Assembly (NCBI RefSeq): GCF_003131205.1
Contig: NZ_QFFY01000002.1
Location: forward strand, 333,016-397,015
Source of the DNA: Occallatibacter savannae
GTDB lineage: Bacteria > Acidobacteriota > Terriglobia > Terriglobales > Acidobacteriaceae
Direction: 5' to 3'
Length of the DNA: 64,000 nucleotides
Both the position numbers and the translations under genes were made by a program. Each line of letters opens with the position of its first letter. Within the stretch, counting starts at the first letter, position 1. Shown in pieces: positions 49,578 through 58,379 of the stretch. The notes beneath the pieces are model-generated. The model was not told the DNA's origin. It saw nothing but the letters and a program-made list of their open reading frames with translations, and did no database searches.

Positions 49578-51628
49578 CGACCGAGGCGAAGACGATACCC
49601 ACCGTATCTGTTTCTTATGCTCGAAACGGCTCTTCGATGAGGGCGAATGCTCTCGGCATGAGGCCAATGCAGGAGCGCGTCTATGAGAAGCGGGGAGAGC
49701 AGTACCTGATAATCAAGTCCCCTCCAGCCTCAGGCAAGAGCCGTGCCCTCATGTTTGTCGCGCTGGATAAACTCCAGCACCAAGGCATCAAACAAGCCAT
49801 CATTGTGGTGCCGGAACGCTCCATCGGAGCGAGTTTCAATGATGAGCCGCTTTCGCAGTTCGGCTTTTGGGCGGATTGGCATGTTGAGCCCAAGTGGAAC
49901 CTGTGCAATGCCCCCGGTAGTGAAAACGGTGGCAAGGTCAAGGCTGTTGGGGCGTTTCTTGAGAGCACGGATAAGATTCTGGTCTGCACGCACGCAACCT
50001 TCCGCTTCGCTGTGGAACAGTACGGCGTCGAGAAATTTGATGACCGCCTGATAGCCGTCGATGAGTTCCATCATGTTTCCGTCAACGACGAGAACATCCT
50101 CGGCTCATATTTGGGCGAGTTCATCGCGAGGAACCGTGTCCACATCGTCGCGATGACTGGTTCATACTTCCGTGGTGATGCTGAGGCTATTCTCTCCCCG
50201 TTTGACGAGAACAAATTCGATACCGTCACGTACACCTACTATGAGCAGTTGAACGGCTACGAGTACCTAAAGCAACTCGACATGGGCTACTACTTCTACA
50301 GTGGCTCGTACGCCGACGAAATTCTGAGCGTGCTTGACACGTCCGAGAAAACAATTGTCCACATTCCCAATGTGAATTCACGGGAGAGCACGAAGGACAA
50401 AATCAAGGAAGTTGACCACATCATCGGGGCAATGGGCGAGTGGCAGGGCATCGACCCGGCGACAGGCTTTCAGCTTGTGAAGATCCCGAGCGGGAAAGTT
50501 CTGCGAATTGCCGACCTAGTAGACGATGACCCCGGCAAACGAGACCGCGTCGTGAACGCTTTAAAAGACCCCACCCAAAAGTATAACCGTGCCCACGTAG
50601 ACATCATCATCGCTCTCGGGATGGCAAAAGAAGGCTTCGACTGGATTTGGTGTGAGCACGCTTTGACGGTTGGCTATCGCTCCAGCCTGACGGAGATTGT
50701 GCAAATCATCGGGCGTGTAACCCGCGATGCCGAAGGAAAGACTCGCGCCCGGTTCACCAATTTGATAGCGGAACCCGATGCTTCGGAAGAGGCTGTTACC
50801 GAGGCCGTCAATGACACTTTGAAGGCTATCGCTGCCAGTTTGTTGATGGAACAGGTTCTTGCACCACGCTTCGAGTTTCGTCCGAAGAATCCAGAGAACA
50901 AGCCTACCCCCGGCTATTCATACGGGGAGGGCGGCTACAACGCGGACAAATGCAACATCGGCGTCAACCAACAAACGGGCGCGATTCAGATTGAAATCAA
51001 AGGGCTGGCGATGCCCCAAACGACTGAAGCCACTCGCATCTGTCGAGAAGACTTGAACGAAGTGATAGCAGCGTTTGTACAGGACAAGACGGCCATCGAG
51101 CGTGGGATGTTTGACGAAGAGCTAGTGCCGGAAGAGCTAACACAGACGCGGATGGGGAAGATTGTCAAAGAGAAGTATCCCGAACTTAACGCCGAAGACC
51201 AAGAGGCCGTTCGCCAGCACGCGATTGCCGCTCTAAACTTCACACAACAGGGGAAGCTTTATTCCGGTGGTAGCGGCGAGGAACCGAAGGCCAACACGGC
51301 ATTGATTGACGGCGTGAGATTGTTTGCGATGGATGTCCGCGAACTCGACATTGACCTGATCGACCGCATCAATCCGTTCGGTGAGGCTTACGCCATCTTG
51401 GCTAAGACCATGAATGAGGAGAGCCTGAAGCATGTGGCAGCGGCAATCTCGGCCAAGCGAACCGCCCTGACGCCGGAGGAAGCGAAGGCACTCGCAGTGC
51501 GTGCGCTGAAGTTCAAGAAGGAACACGGGCGTGTCCCCTCAGCCACATCCCAAGACCCTTGGGAGAGGAAGATGGCGGAAGGTGCTGCGGCATTCCTCCG
51601 CTTCGACAAGGAGGGTCGCTATGCCTGA
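49574..51628 (+). CDS. SF2 DEAD/DEAH-like helicase
   Basis: ATGA overlap; Walker A IKSPPASGKSRALM; DEFHH box; VAMTGSYFRG; QIIGRVTRDAEGK (motif VI). Confidence 0.9.
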   Translation: MTTEAKTIPTVSVSYARNGSSMRANALGMRPMQERVYEKRGEQYLIIKSPPASGKSRALMFVALDKLQHQGIKQAIIVVPERSIGASFNDEPLSQFGFWADWHVEPKWNLCNAPGSENGGKVKAVGAFLESTDKILVCTHATFRFAVEQYGVEKFDDRLIAVDEFHHVSVNDENILGSYLGEFIARNRVHIVAMTGSYFRGDAEAILSPFDENKFDTVTYTYYEQLNGYEYLKQLDMGYYFYSGSYADEILSVLDTSEKTIVHIPNVNSRESTKDKIKEVDHIIGAMGEWQGIDPATGFQLVKIPSGKVLRIADLVDDDPGKRDRVVNALKDPTQKYNRAHVDIIIALGMAKEGFDWIWCEHALTVGYRSSLTEIVQIIGRVTRDAEGKTRARFTNLIAEPDASEEAVTEAVNDTLKAIAASLLMEQVLAPRFEFRPKNPENKPTPGYSYGEGGYNADKCNIGVNQQTGAIQIEIKGLAMPQTTEATRICREDLNEVIAAFVQDKTAIERGMFDEELVPEELTQTRMGKIVKEKYPELNAEDQEAVRQHAIAALNFTQQGKLYSGGSGEEPKANTALIDGVRLFAMDVRELDIDLIDRINPFGEAYAILAKTMNEESLKHVAAAISAKRTALTPEEAKALAVRALKFKKEHGRVPSATSQDPWERKMAEGAAAFLRFDKEGRYA

Positions 51629-52826
51629 GGAGTTTGACCTTGATGAACTCCGCTCCGGACTATCAGAGTTTGCGGAGCCGGAGAAAGTCAGTGGTCGTTC
51701 CGCCGTCGAAGAAAGGGTTATTGCTGGTTTCGAAGAGATTCAACGCTTCTTCAGTAGCCACGGACACCTGCCACGGCACGGAGAAAACAAGGACATCTTC
51801 GAGCGGCTTTATGCGGTCAGGCTTGACCGACTGAGGGCGCAGGAGGAGTTTCGCACGCTCCTCGCTCCGTTAGACCATCAAGGATTGTTGGCTGCACCAG
51901 CAGCATCTTCCGTGGGAAAGGAAGAGCCCGACCTTGACGAACTGCGTGCCGAACTTGAAGATGCTACCGTCTCCAGCACCCTTACGGAACTTCGCCACGT
52001 TCGCAGCACTGCGGAGAAGCGTGCTGCTGAAGAGATTGCTAATCGTACGGTTTGCGAGGACTTCGAAGAATACAAGCCGATCTTCGAGAGCGTGAGGCTT
52101 GAGTTAAAGGATCGTGTGAGACAAGCCCTGCCATTGCAGAAGATGGACGAAATTAGGCTGACTGAAATTCAGCAAGGCCAATTCTTCATCGTTAACGGGC
52201 AGATTGCATACATCGCCCAAGCTGGCGAGGATTTCAAGACGCAATACGACAGGCGCGATAGTCGTCTGAGAGTCGTGTACGACAACGGTACAGAAAGCGA
52301 TTTGCTCATGCGCTCGTTTCAGCGTGCCTTACACAGAGACGAAGCGGCACGTGTCATAACGACCGTCGATAGCGGTCCGCTGTTCGCGCAAGAGCCAGCG
52401 GGAGATGACCTCGCCAGCGGCACAATCTACGTCCTGCGTAGCAAATCGGACCAGCCCGAGATTGCAGCCCATCGGGACGTTCTGCACAAAATTGGGGTTA
52501 CGGGTGGCAAGGTGGAAACCCGTATCGCCAACGCAAAGCTTGACCCCACGTACCTGTTGGCCGAAGTCGAGGTCGTAGCAACGTATGGTCTCTACAATGT
52601 GAGCCGCGTGAAGCTGGAGAATCTGATCCATCGCGTCTTTGACATCGCACAACTGGATATTGAGCTACGCGACCGTTTTGGCAACCCCGTGAAACCCCGT
52701 GAATGGTTCCTCGTGCCGCTATTTGTTATCAATGAAGCAGTTGAACGCATCAAGGATGGAACGATCACTGAATACGTCTATGACCCTTCGAGAGCGCAGT
52801 TGGTTAAACATGTGGCTCGGGCCTAG
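51621..52826 (+). CDS. GIY-YIG (T5orf172-like) nuclease with long N-terminal extension
   Basis: 8-bp overlap with helicase; GTIYVLRSKS...HKIGVTGGKVETRIANAKLDPTYL...SRVKLENLIHRVFDIAQLDI. Confidence 0.82.
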   Translation: MPEEFDLDELRSGLSEFAEPEKVSGRSAVEERVIAGFEEIQRFFSSHGHLPRHGENKDIFERLYAVRLDRLRAQEEFRTLLAPLDHQGLLAAPAASSVGKEEPDLDELRAELEDATVSSTLTELRHVRSTAEKRAAEEIANRTVCEDFEEYKPIFESVRLELKDRVRQALPLQKMDEIRLTEIQQGQFFIVNGQIAYIAQAGEDFKTQYDRRDSRLRVVYDNGTESDLLMRSFQRALHRDEAARVITTVDSGPLFAQEPAGDDLASGTIYVLRSKSDQPEIAAHRDVLHKIGVTGGKVETRIANAKLDPTYLLAEVEVVATYGLYNVSRVKLENLIHRVFDIAQLDIELRDRFGNPVKPREWFLVPLFVINEAVERIKDGTITEYVYDPSRAQLVKHVARA

Positions 52827-52909
52827 AGCAAATCTCTCAATTTCAAAAAATTGTTGGGAAATCGACCAAAACACGGGCTGTATTCGCCTCGTTCTCCGTA
52901 TACTCTAGT

Positions 52910-53215
52910 GTGCAAAAACGGGTCCTTTCCCCAACAAGCCTCTTCTGCATCGAACTCCAGCGCCACCCGAAAGACCTCGGACTTTCCATTCTTCTCCCTG
53001 CCACCTGCGAACTGATGGCAAGGCGTGAATTCCTCCGCCTATATCCCGAATACCAGCACACTCCAGTTGTAATCCGGGAATACCTCGCTCAATATGCGGA
53101 AATCGATTGGGATTCCGGTCGCACTATTGTGGCTAAACAGCGAGGGCGACCTGAAATTCCTGTTTGTGTTGCTGCTGGAGCGAGAAGGAAGCCACCAAGC
53201 ATTGAGGAGGACTAA
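52910..53215 (+). CDS. Hypothetical protein
   Basis: GTG-start 101-aa ORF between nuclease and resolvase; TATACT -10-like box immediately upstream. Confidence 0.5.
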   Translation: MQKRVLSPTSLFCIELQRHPKDLGLSILLPATCELMARREFLRLYPEYQHTPVVIREYLAQYAEIDWDSGRTIVAKQRGRPEIPVCVAAGARRKPPSIEED

Positions 53216-53220
53216 ACCGA

Positions 53221-53841
53221 ATGAAGCAGTGCGCAATCTATGCGAGAGTCAGCACGTCAGACCAGCGAATCGAAAATCAGCTTCTTGATCTGCGCCAGTT
53301 TGCGGCTCAACGCGGCCTCGAAGTGGTCTGCGAATATACCGATGTCGGAATCAGCGGCTCCAAGGCTCGTCGTCCCGGTCTCGATGCGATGCTACGAGAT
53401 GCTCGGAAACGGAAGTTCACGGTTCTTATCGTCGCGGCCTTTGACCGTTTGGCAAGGAGCACAAAGCACTTCCTCGGCGTAGTAGACGAACTGGATTCTT
53501 TCGGCATCGAGTTCATCTCTCGCCGCGAGAACATTGCGACTGATGGGGCAATGGGTCGCTTGTTCATCACCCTAATCTCGTCCATCGCAGAACTGGAAGC
53601 CGACTTGATTAGGGAGCGCGTCAGGGCTGGAATCCGCAGAAGGAAGCTGGAAGGTCTCCCAGTCGGACGGCAACCTCTCGACGTTGACCATCGCTCATTG
53701 ATTGAAGACAGGTTGCGTGGAATGAGTCTGACGGACGTGGCGAAGCGGTACGATGTCAGCAGGGCTTCCGTGGTCAGGTGGGTTCGAGAGGCTCAACAGA
53801 AGACAGCCATCCATGGGTTCAAGCAGGAGGTCGCTGCATGA
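53221..53841 (+). CDS. Serine recombinase/resolvase
   Basis: CAIYARVSTSDQRIENQLLDLRQFA catalytic Ser motif; FDRLARSTKHFL; ELEADLIRERVRAGI; C-terminal HTH. Confidence 0.95.
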   Translation: MKQCAIYARVSTSDQRIENQLLDLRQFAAQRGLEVVCEYTDVGISGSKARRPGLDAMLRDARKRKFTVLIVAAFDRLARSTKHFLGVVDELDSFGIEFISRRENIATDGAMGRLFITLISSIAELEADLIRERVRAGIRRRKLEGLPVGRQPLDVDHRSLIEDRLRGMSLTDVAKRYDVSRASVVRWVREAQQKTAIHGFKQEVAA

Positions 53842-54059
53842 TGAACCGTGTGATAGTCAGGTTCCGTCCGAGCAAAGCTGTTCGCAATCTACCGAGTGAA
53901 TCGCTGAACGACGCGCTGGTTTCTCTTGCCGGGGCGGACGAACTCCAGCCGCTTCTTAGCGAGGCGACTGAAGAGGGCAAAGCACTTGCCATCGAGGTAT
54001 TCCAAAACCGGGAAGGACGCCCCGTATTCATCAATTTCCGCAAAGAGGACCTCGAATGA
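53838..54059 (+). CDS. Small hypothetical protein
   Basis: ATGA overlap with resolvase; 73 aa MMNRVIVRFRPSKAVRNLPSESLNDAL. Confidence 0.6.
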   Translation: MMNRVIVRFRPSKAVRNLPSESLNDALVSLAGADELQPLLSEATEEGKALAIEVFQNREGRPVFINFRKEDLE

Positions 54060-54083
54060 TGGTTCTCTCCTGCCGGGTGTACC

Positions 54084-54368
54084 TTAACGCTTTCGTCCGC
54101 CCTTCCGACGCATCACGACATCGAAATTTACCTTCTCGTAGACACCGTTCTTGTCCAGCCCATTCACCAGCTTTGAAATAGGCGTTTCGAAGACTTCGCA
54201 GATTCGCAGCAGAGTGGTAACGGTAATGGGGCGTCCAGCCTCCACCTGCTGCCAATGCCGTGTGGAAAAACCAAAGCTAAGCATGTCCTCTTGCGAGAAC
54301 CCGCGTTTCTTCCGGATATCCCGAACTCTTGTACCCAAGGCGCGGAAGAACTGGTCTTGATTCGCCAC
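54084..54368 (-). CDS. XRE-family HTH regulator
   Basis: RVRDIRKKRGFSQEDMLSFGFSTRHWQQVEAGRPITVTTLLRICEVFETPISKLV. Confidence 0.92.
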   Translation of the reverse strand: MANQDQFFRALGTRVRDIRKKRGFSQEDMLSFGFSTRHWQQVEAGRPITVTTLLRICEVFETPISKLVNGLDKNGVYEKVNFDVVMRRKGGRKR

Positions 54369-54441
54369 GCATTGAGATGTAAAGATTTACGAGCAGAAAC
54401 GCCACGAGCAGATTAGCGTATTGGTTCCTTTCAGGAGGAGC

Positions 54442-54609
54442 ATGATGCAGGAATGTTCGAAGTGCAACGGCACTGGAAAGTGTCCAAGCTGCAAGGGGAC
54501 AGGGCATCTCGGTTATCCCGGCTATGGGCCAATTGGGAACCGGCCTCATTGCAGCTATTGCCAAGCTTCAGGAGCTTGCCGCGTGTGCAAAGGAAGCGGC
54601 AAGAAGTAG
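54442..54609 (+). CDS. Small DnaJ-type zinc-knuckle protein
   Basis: CSKCNGTGKCPSCKGTGHLGY...CSYCQASGACRVCKGSGK: four CxxC(x)GxG-like repeats. Confidence 0.75.
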   Translation: MMQECSKCNGTGKCPSCKGTGHLGYPGYGPIGNRPHCSYCQASGACRVCKGSGKK

Positions 54610-54630
54610 CCCATCGGAGGAGACCTTAGG

Positions 54631-55905
54631 ATGGAGTTCACAACAAGTGAACTGGTGTGGCCTGTCGCTCTGGCGTTTGGGTTTGTAATCCTCGTATTCT
54701 CCGCTCAGCGCGAGAGCGCGGGCAGGATTCTTTTTCCCGCTTTGATGGCGTCTGGCATCGCTGGCTTGGTTTATGGCCGAACCGACTCTCTGAATCACAC
54801 GCAGTGGCTCGTCGCGCTTTCAGAGGCGGGCGGCTATATCTGGTTCGTCAGAATCCGTAAGCAGAGAGTGCTGATGGAGGAACGGGAACAGCAACAGCGT
54901 GAGCGCGAGGAGGAGCAAAGGCGGAACAGAGAACGTGCTCTCCGGGCGCAGGAAGAGGAACGCGAACAACAGCGCAAACTCGCTCGTACGGAGCGCCGTT
55001 TGAGCGAACGGCGAGACAAAGCGAAGCGGCAGGAACAGAAGCGAGACGTTGAAACAACGCTCCCTTCCAGAGTTCGTACTACGCGAGGGGGTCTCAAGGC
55101 CGTCGCTGGAATGGCATCTCTAAAGAAGCTTCTTCGAGAGCAGGTCATAGAGGTTTACAAAAGGCCTGACAAGCCCCGACAATACGGGCTTTCAATACCG
55201 AATGGCATTCTTCTCTACGGGCCACCGGGCTGCGGCAAGACGTTCATCGCCCGCCAACTAGCAAGCGAACTGAAGTATCACTTTTTCGAGATTTCGCCGT
55301 CCGACGTTGCTGATTCATACGTTCATGGAAGCACAATTAAAATCCGTGACATTTTTGAGCGGGCAATCAGCAAGGCACCTTCCGTGCTGCTTATCGACGA
55401 ATTCGATGCTCTTGTACCCAGTAGAGCGGCTCTCGGCGGACATCACCATAAGGCTGAGGAAGTGAACGAGTTCCTTGCTCGTATGGCGACCTGCTCTGAG
55501 AAAGGTGTGCTACTCATACTTGCCACGAATGCACCAGAGAAGATTGACCCTGCCGTCCTGCGTTCTGGCCGAATTGACAAGAAAATCTACGTCGGCGCTC
55601 CAGACCAAGTTGCACGAGAAGAAATCCTTAGACATCATTTGAGGGGTCGCTACACTGCACCCGAACTTCACCTTGAGGTAATTTCGGAAGTTCTCAAAGG
55701 ATACTCATCAGCAGACCTGAACCTGTTAGTGGACGAGTCGGCCAGACTCGCGATGAAGGCAAGTGAGCCAATTGGAGAACAACACTTGCAGTCAGCCCGA
55801 AATCTCGTCGCACCTTCCGTATCGGCACAGGATGAGGCCGCGTACGAAAGGTTCGGGGCACCAGCGGTACAGACCGAGACGCGAACAATAGGGTTTAGAG
55901 CCTGA
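54631..55905 (+). CDS. Membrane-anchored AAA+ ATPase with coiled coil (FtsH/CDC48-like core)
   Basis: N-terminal TM segments, E/R-rich coiled coil, LYGPPGCGKTFIARQLASEL (Walker A), SVLLIDEFDAL (Walker B), ATNAPEKIDPAVLRSGRIDKKI (SRH). Confidence 0.92.
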   Translation: MEFTTSELVWPVALAFGFVILVFSAQRESAGRILFPALMASGIAGLVYGRTDSLNHTQWLVALSEAGGYIWFVRIRKQRVLMEEREQQQREREEEQRRNRERALRAQEEEREQQRKLARTERRLSERRDKAKRQEQKRDVETTLPSRVRTTRGGLKAVAGMASLKKLLREQVIEVYKRPDKPRQYGLSIPNGILLYGPPGCGKTFIARQLASELKYHFFEISPSDVADSYVHGSTIKIRDIFERAISKAPSVLLIDEFDALVPSRAALGGHHHKAEEVNEFLARMATCSEKGVLLILATNAPEKIDPAVLRSGRIDKKIYVGAPDQVAREEILRHHLRGRYTAPELHLEVISEVLKGYSSADLNLLVDESARLAMKASEPIGEQHLQSARNLVAPSVSAQDEAAYERFGAPAVQTETRTIGFRA

Positions 55906-55935
55906 GTTTAGGGTGGTTCACAAACCCGAAATCCT

Positions 55936-55960
55936 AGCCCCCGATTTCCGGGGGCTTTTT
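55936..55960 (+). terminator. Rho-independent terminator
   Basis: AGCCCCC-GATTTCC-GGGGGCT followed by TTTT. Confidence 0.85.
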
Positions 55961-56242
55961 GCTGCTTGATGCCCTCCGAGTGGCTGGTTCACTTGGTTTA
56001 GTCTACGAACCGGAGCCCTCTTTCTACCCTGCTGCTTCCACTTGTACGCCAATGTAGATGGGCGCGTACTGAAAGACCATACCTAATTGTGCGCCGTTCT
56101 TTGGAAGTCGGATCAAACCGACCACCTCCAGTGAAGTGGTGAATGGCCGCAAAAGGTTCGTTCGAGTCCAGCGCGTCAGCCGTCCTCCTTCAGCTTTGGT
56201 GTGAATCATCTCAATCATCCAGCGCACGCATCTAACGGCGCG

Positions 56243-57520
56243 ATGAGCGAGCAACACACGTCCGGTCGGCAGCATACGGTTCTCAGGTCTCTCGGGTTGG
56301 GGTTAATTACGGGTGCTGCCGACGACGACTGCTCGGCAATCGGAACCTATGCACAAGCCGGAGCCCAGTTCGGCTACAAGTTGCTATGGACTGCCCCGGT
56401 CACTTTCCCAATGATGGTTGCGGTCGTCTACCTCTCGGGAAAGCTTGGCCAAGTCACCGGCGAGGGCTTGTTCAGTGTTCTACGCAACCACTACTCACGA
56501 TGGTTCGTTTACCTCGTCTTGGCGGCAGTCGTTACGGGCAACACAATTGAGGCGGGCGCTGACATAGGAGGGATGGCGGCTGGGATCGGTATCCTCGTGC
56601 ATTGGCCTCGGTGGGTTCTGGTGCTCTGCATTACAGTCGCGACCCTTGTTCTACAAATCTGGGGTTCCTACAAGCTGATCCGGAACATCTTTCGAGTCAT
56701 AGCCTTGTCTCTTGCCGCTTACATCTTTTCGGCATTCCTTGCGCACCCTCAACTTGGTCAGGTTGTTCGAGGAACGTTTGTGCCGACGGTCGGCTTCAAC
56801 AAAGATTTCCTTTCGATTGTTGTTGCGATCATCGGAACCTCTCTTTCTGCCTATCTATATACGTGGCAGTCGAACGAGGAGGTGGAAGAGAAGGTAGCTG
56901 CCGGAAAACACAGTGTTCGCGAACGGCGGGGCACTTCGGAGGCGGAATTGCGAAGTAGTCTCTGGGACGTGATTTTCGGCATGCTGTTCTCAAACATTGT
57001 CATGTACTTTATTATTTTGGCGACTGCTGCCACACTTTTCGTCGCCGGTAAACACAACATCAATACCGCTGCCGAAGCTGCTCAGTCCCTCACCCCGCTG
57101 GCTGGGCGAGCAGCGGGGCTTCTTTTCACGCTCGGAATCATCGGCGTCGGCTTCCTCGCGGTTCCCGTGATGACGACCGGAGCCGCTTACGACGTCAGCC
57201 AATCCTTCGGTTGGAAGAATGGGCTTTACCAAAAGCCTTCAGAGGCGAAGAAGTTCTACGCTGCGATAACATTCATTACTCTTGTTGCGATGGGGCTCAA
57301 CTTTGTCGGGATCAATCCAATGCGTGCGCTGGTGATCGCGGGTATCGTACAGGGGTTCTCGACGCCACCTCTAATGATGCTCATCATGGTAATGACAAAC
57401 AATGGCTCCATCATGGGAAACCGCGTGAACGGACGATGGGCGAATATTTTGGGATGGATTACAACTGCGATGATCTTTTCCGCGTCACTGGGGCTCATCA
57501 TCAGTTGGTTCTTGCATTAG
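56243..57520 (+). CDS. Nramp-family divalent metal transporter
   Basis: GLGLITGAADDDCSAIGTYAQAGAQFGYKLLW; multiple TM; VVTGNTIEAGADIGGMAAG. Confidence 0.9.
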   Translation: MSEQHTSGRQHTVLRSLGLGLITGAADDDCSAIGTYAQAGAQFGYKLLWTAPVTFPMMVAVVYLSGKLGQVTGEGLFSVLRNHYSRWFVYLVLAAVVTGNTIEAGADIGGMAAGIGILVHWPRWVLVLCITVATLVLQIWGSYKLIRNIFRVIALSLAAYIFSAFLAHPQLGQVVRGTFVPTVGFNKDFLSIVVAIIGTSLSAYLYTWQSNEEVEEKVAAGKHSVRERRGTSEAELRSSLWDVIFGMLFSNIVMYFIILATAATLFVAGKHNINTAAEAAQSLTPLAGRAAGLLFTLGIIGVGFLAVPVMTTGAAYDVSQSFGWKNGLYQKPSEAKKFYAAITFITLVAMGLNFVGINPMRALVIAGIVQGFSTPPLMMLIMVMTNNGSIMGNRVNGRWANILGWITTAMIFSASLGLIISWFLH

Positions 57521-57579
57521 CAGTAGGGCAAATACCATCTTCTTTCGCGATGTTCTATTTGAGCCAACTGAAAACCTTT

Positions 57580-57795
57580 TTAAGCCGTGAACACCTCACC
57601 CAATGCCATCAGAGAGAACTTCAGTTGTCCAAGTTTCTCAACCAGTTCCCGTGCCTGTTGATCTGAGAGGATGAATTTGAGTCTCTGATCCGATATTGCG
57701 TCGTAGACCTCTCGCGAGCGTCGAACACCCTCGATCTTGTTCGCCAAGTTCGTGCGTTGGGATGCGATATGTGCAAGCGTCAGTCCCAATTCCAC
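57580..57795 (-). CDS. Small helical hypothetical protein
   Basis: 71-aa ORF, helical. Confidence 0.45.
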   Translation of the reverse strand: MELGLTLAHIASQRTNLANKIEGVRRSREVYDAISDQRLKFILSDQQARELVEKLGQLKFSLMALGEVFTA

Positions 57796-58013
57796 ATCTG
57801 TGAACAGAAGGTCGATTCCTATTTGGTTGTATCGTCTCGTGTATCGGGCACCTGTGAATTCTACTCTTTGACTTGAGAGCTTGCGCTCTCCAGTTGAGAG
57901 TTCAAGACAGTTAAATTTATGTCCAGTTGAGCAACATCGTTACCCGACATAACGGCAAATGCTCGTTCTAGCGGTGCAAATTTATATACCTCTTCCGCTA
58001 GCCTGTACCGTCG

Positions 58014-58274
58014 TTAGGTGCCCCTGACCACTGCATCGGGCGCGGTTGAGTCCACGCTCACCATTTTGCTTCGGAGCTTCTCAATCAGTTGATCGGTTCT
58101 TCGAATTTGGGCGCGTGAATGCAGGAGAGCGCGATGTGTCTCGTTGATCCGGTAATGGCTAAGGGTGAGAACAGATCGGCTCGAGACGAGCCGATCCAGA
58201 GAGGTTCGCAAAATGTCCAATACCCCGCACATGCTATGCGTCGGCCAATCAGCAGCCATACGAAATCCTTGCAC
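58014..58274 (-). CDS. Small helical hypothetical protein
   Basis: 86-aa ORF; HYRINETHRALLHSRAQIRRTDQLIEKLRSK. Confidence 0.5.
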   Translation of the reverse strand: MQGFRMAADWPTHSMCGVLDILRTSLDRLVSSRSVLTLSHYRINETHRALLHSRAQIRRTDQLIEKLRSKMVSVDSTAPDAVVRGT

Positions 58275-58379
58275 AGGTGACGCACGGACGGAACTAGGTT
58301 TATTCCTAGCTTCCTCGCCATTGGAACACTCATCCTCGCAGACTGAGAGGAACAGAGAGAGACCGGGTGCAAGTCTAGC

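Noticed and set aside
31694-55991. 10-mer GGCTGGTTCA at 31694, 39761, 40677 and 55982
   Set aside because: Flanks do not align beyond the 10-mer and no consistent position or orientation; probably chance or weak codon/intergenic bias. A genome-wide count would settle it.
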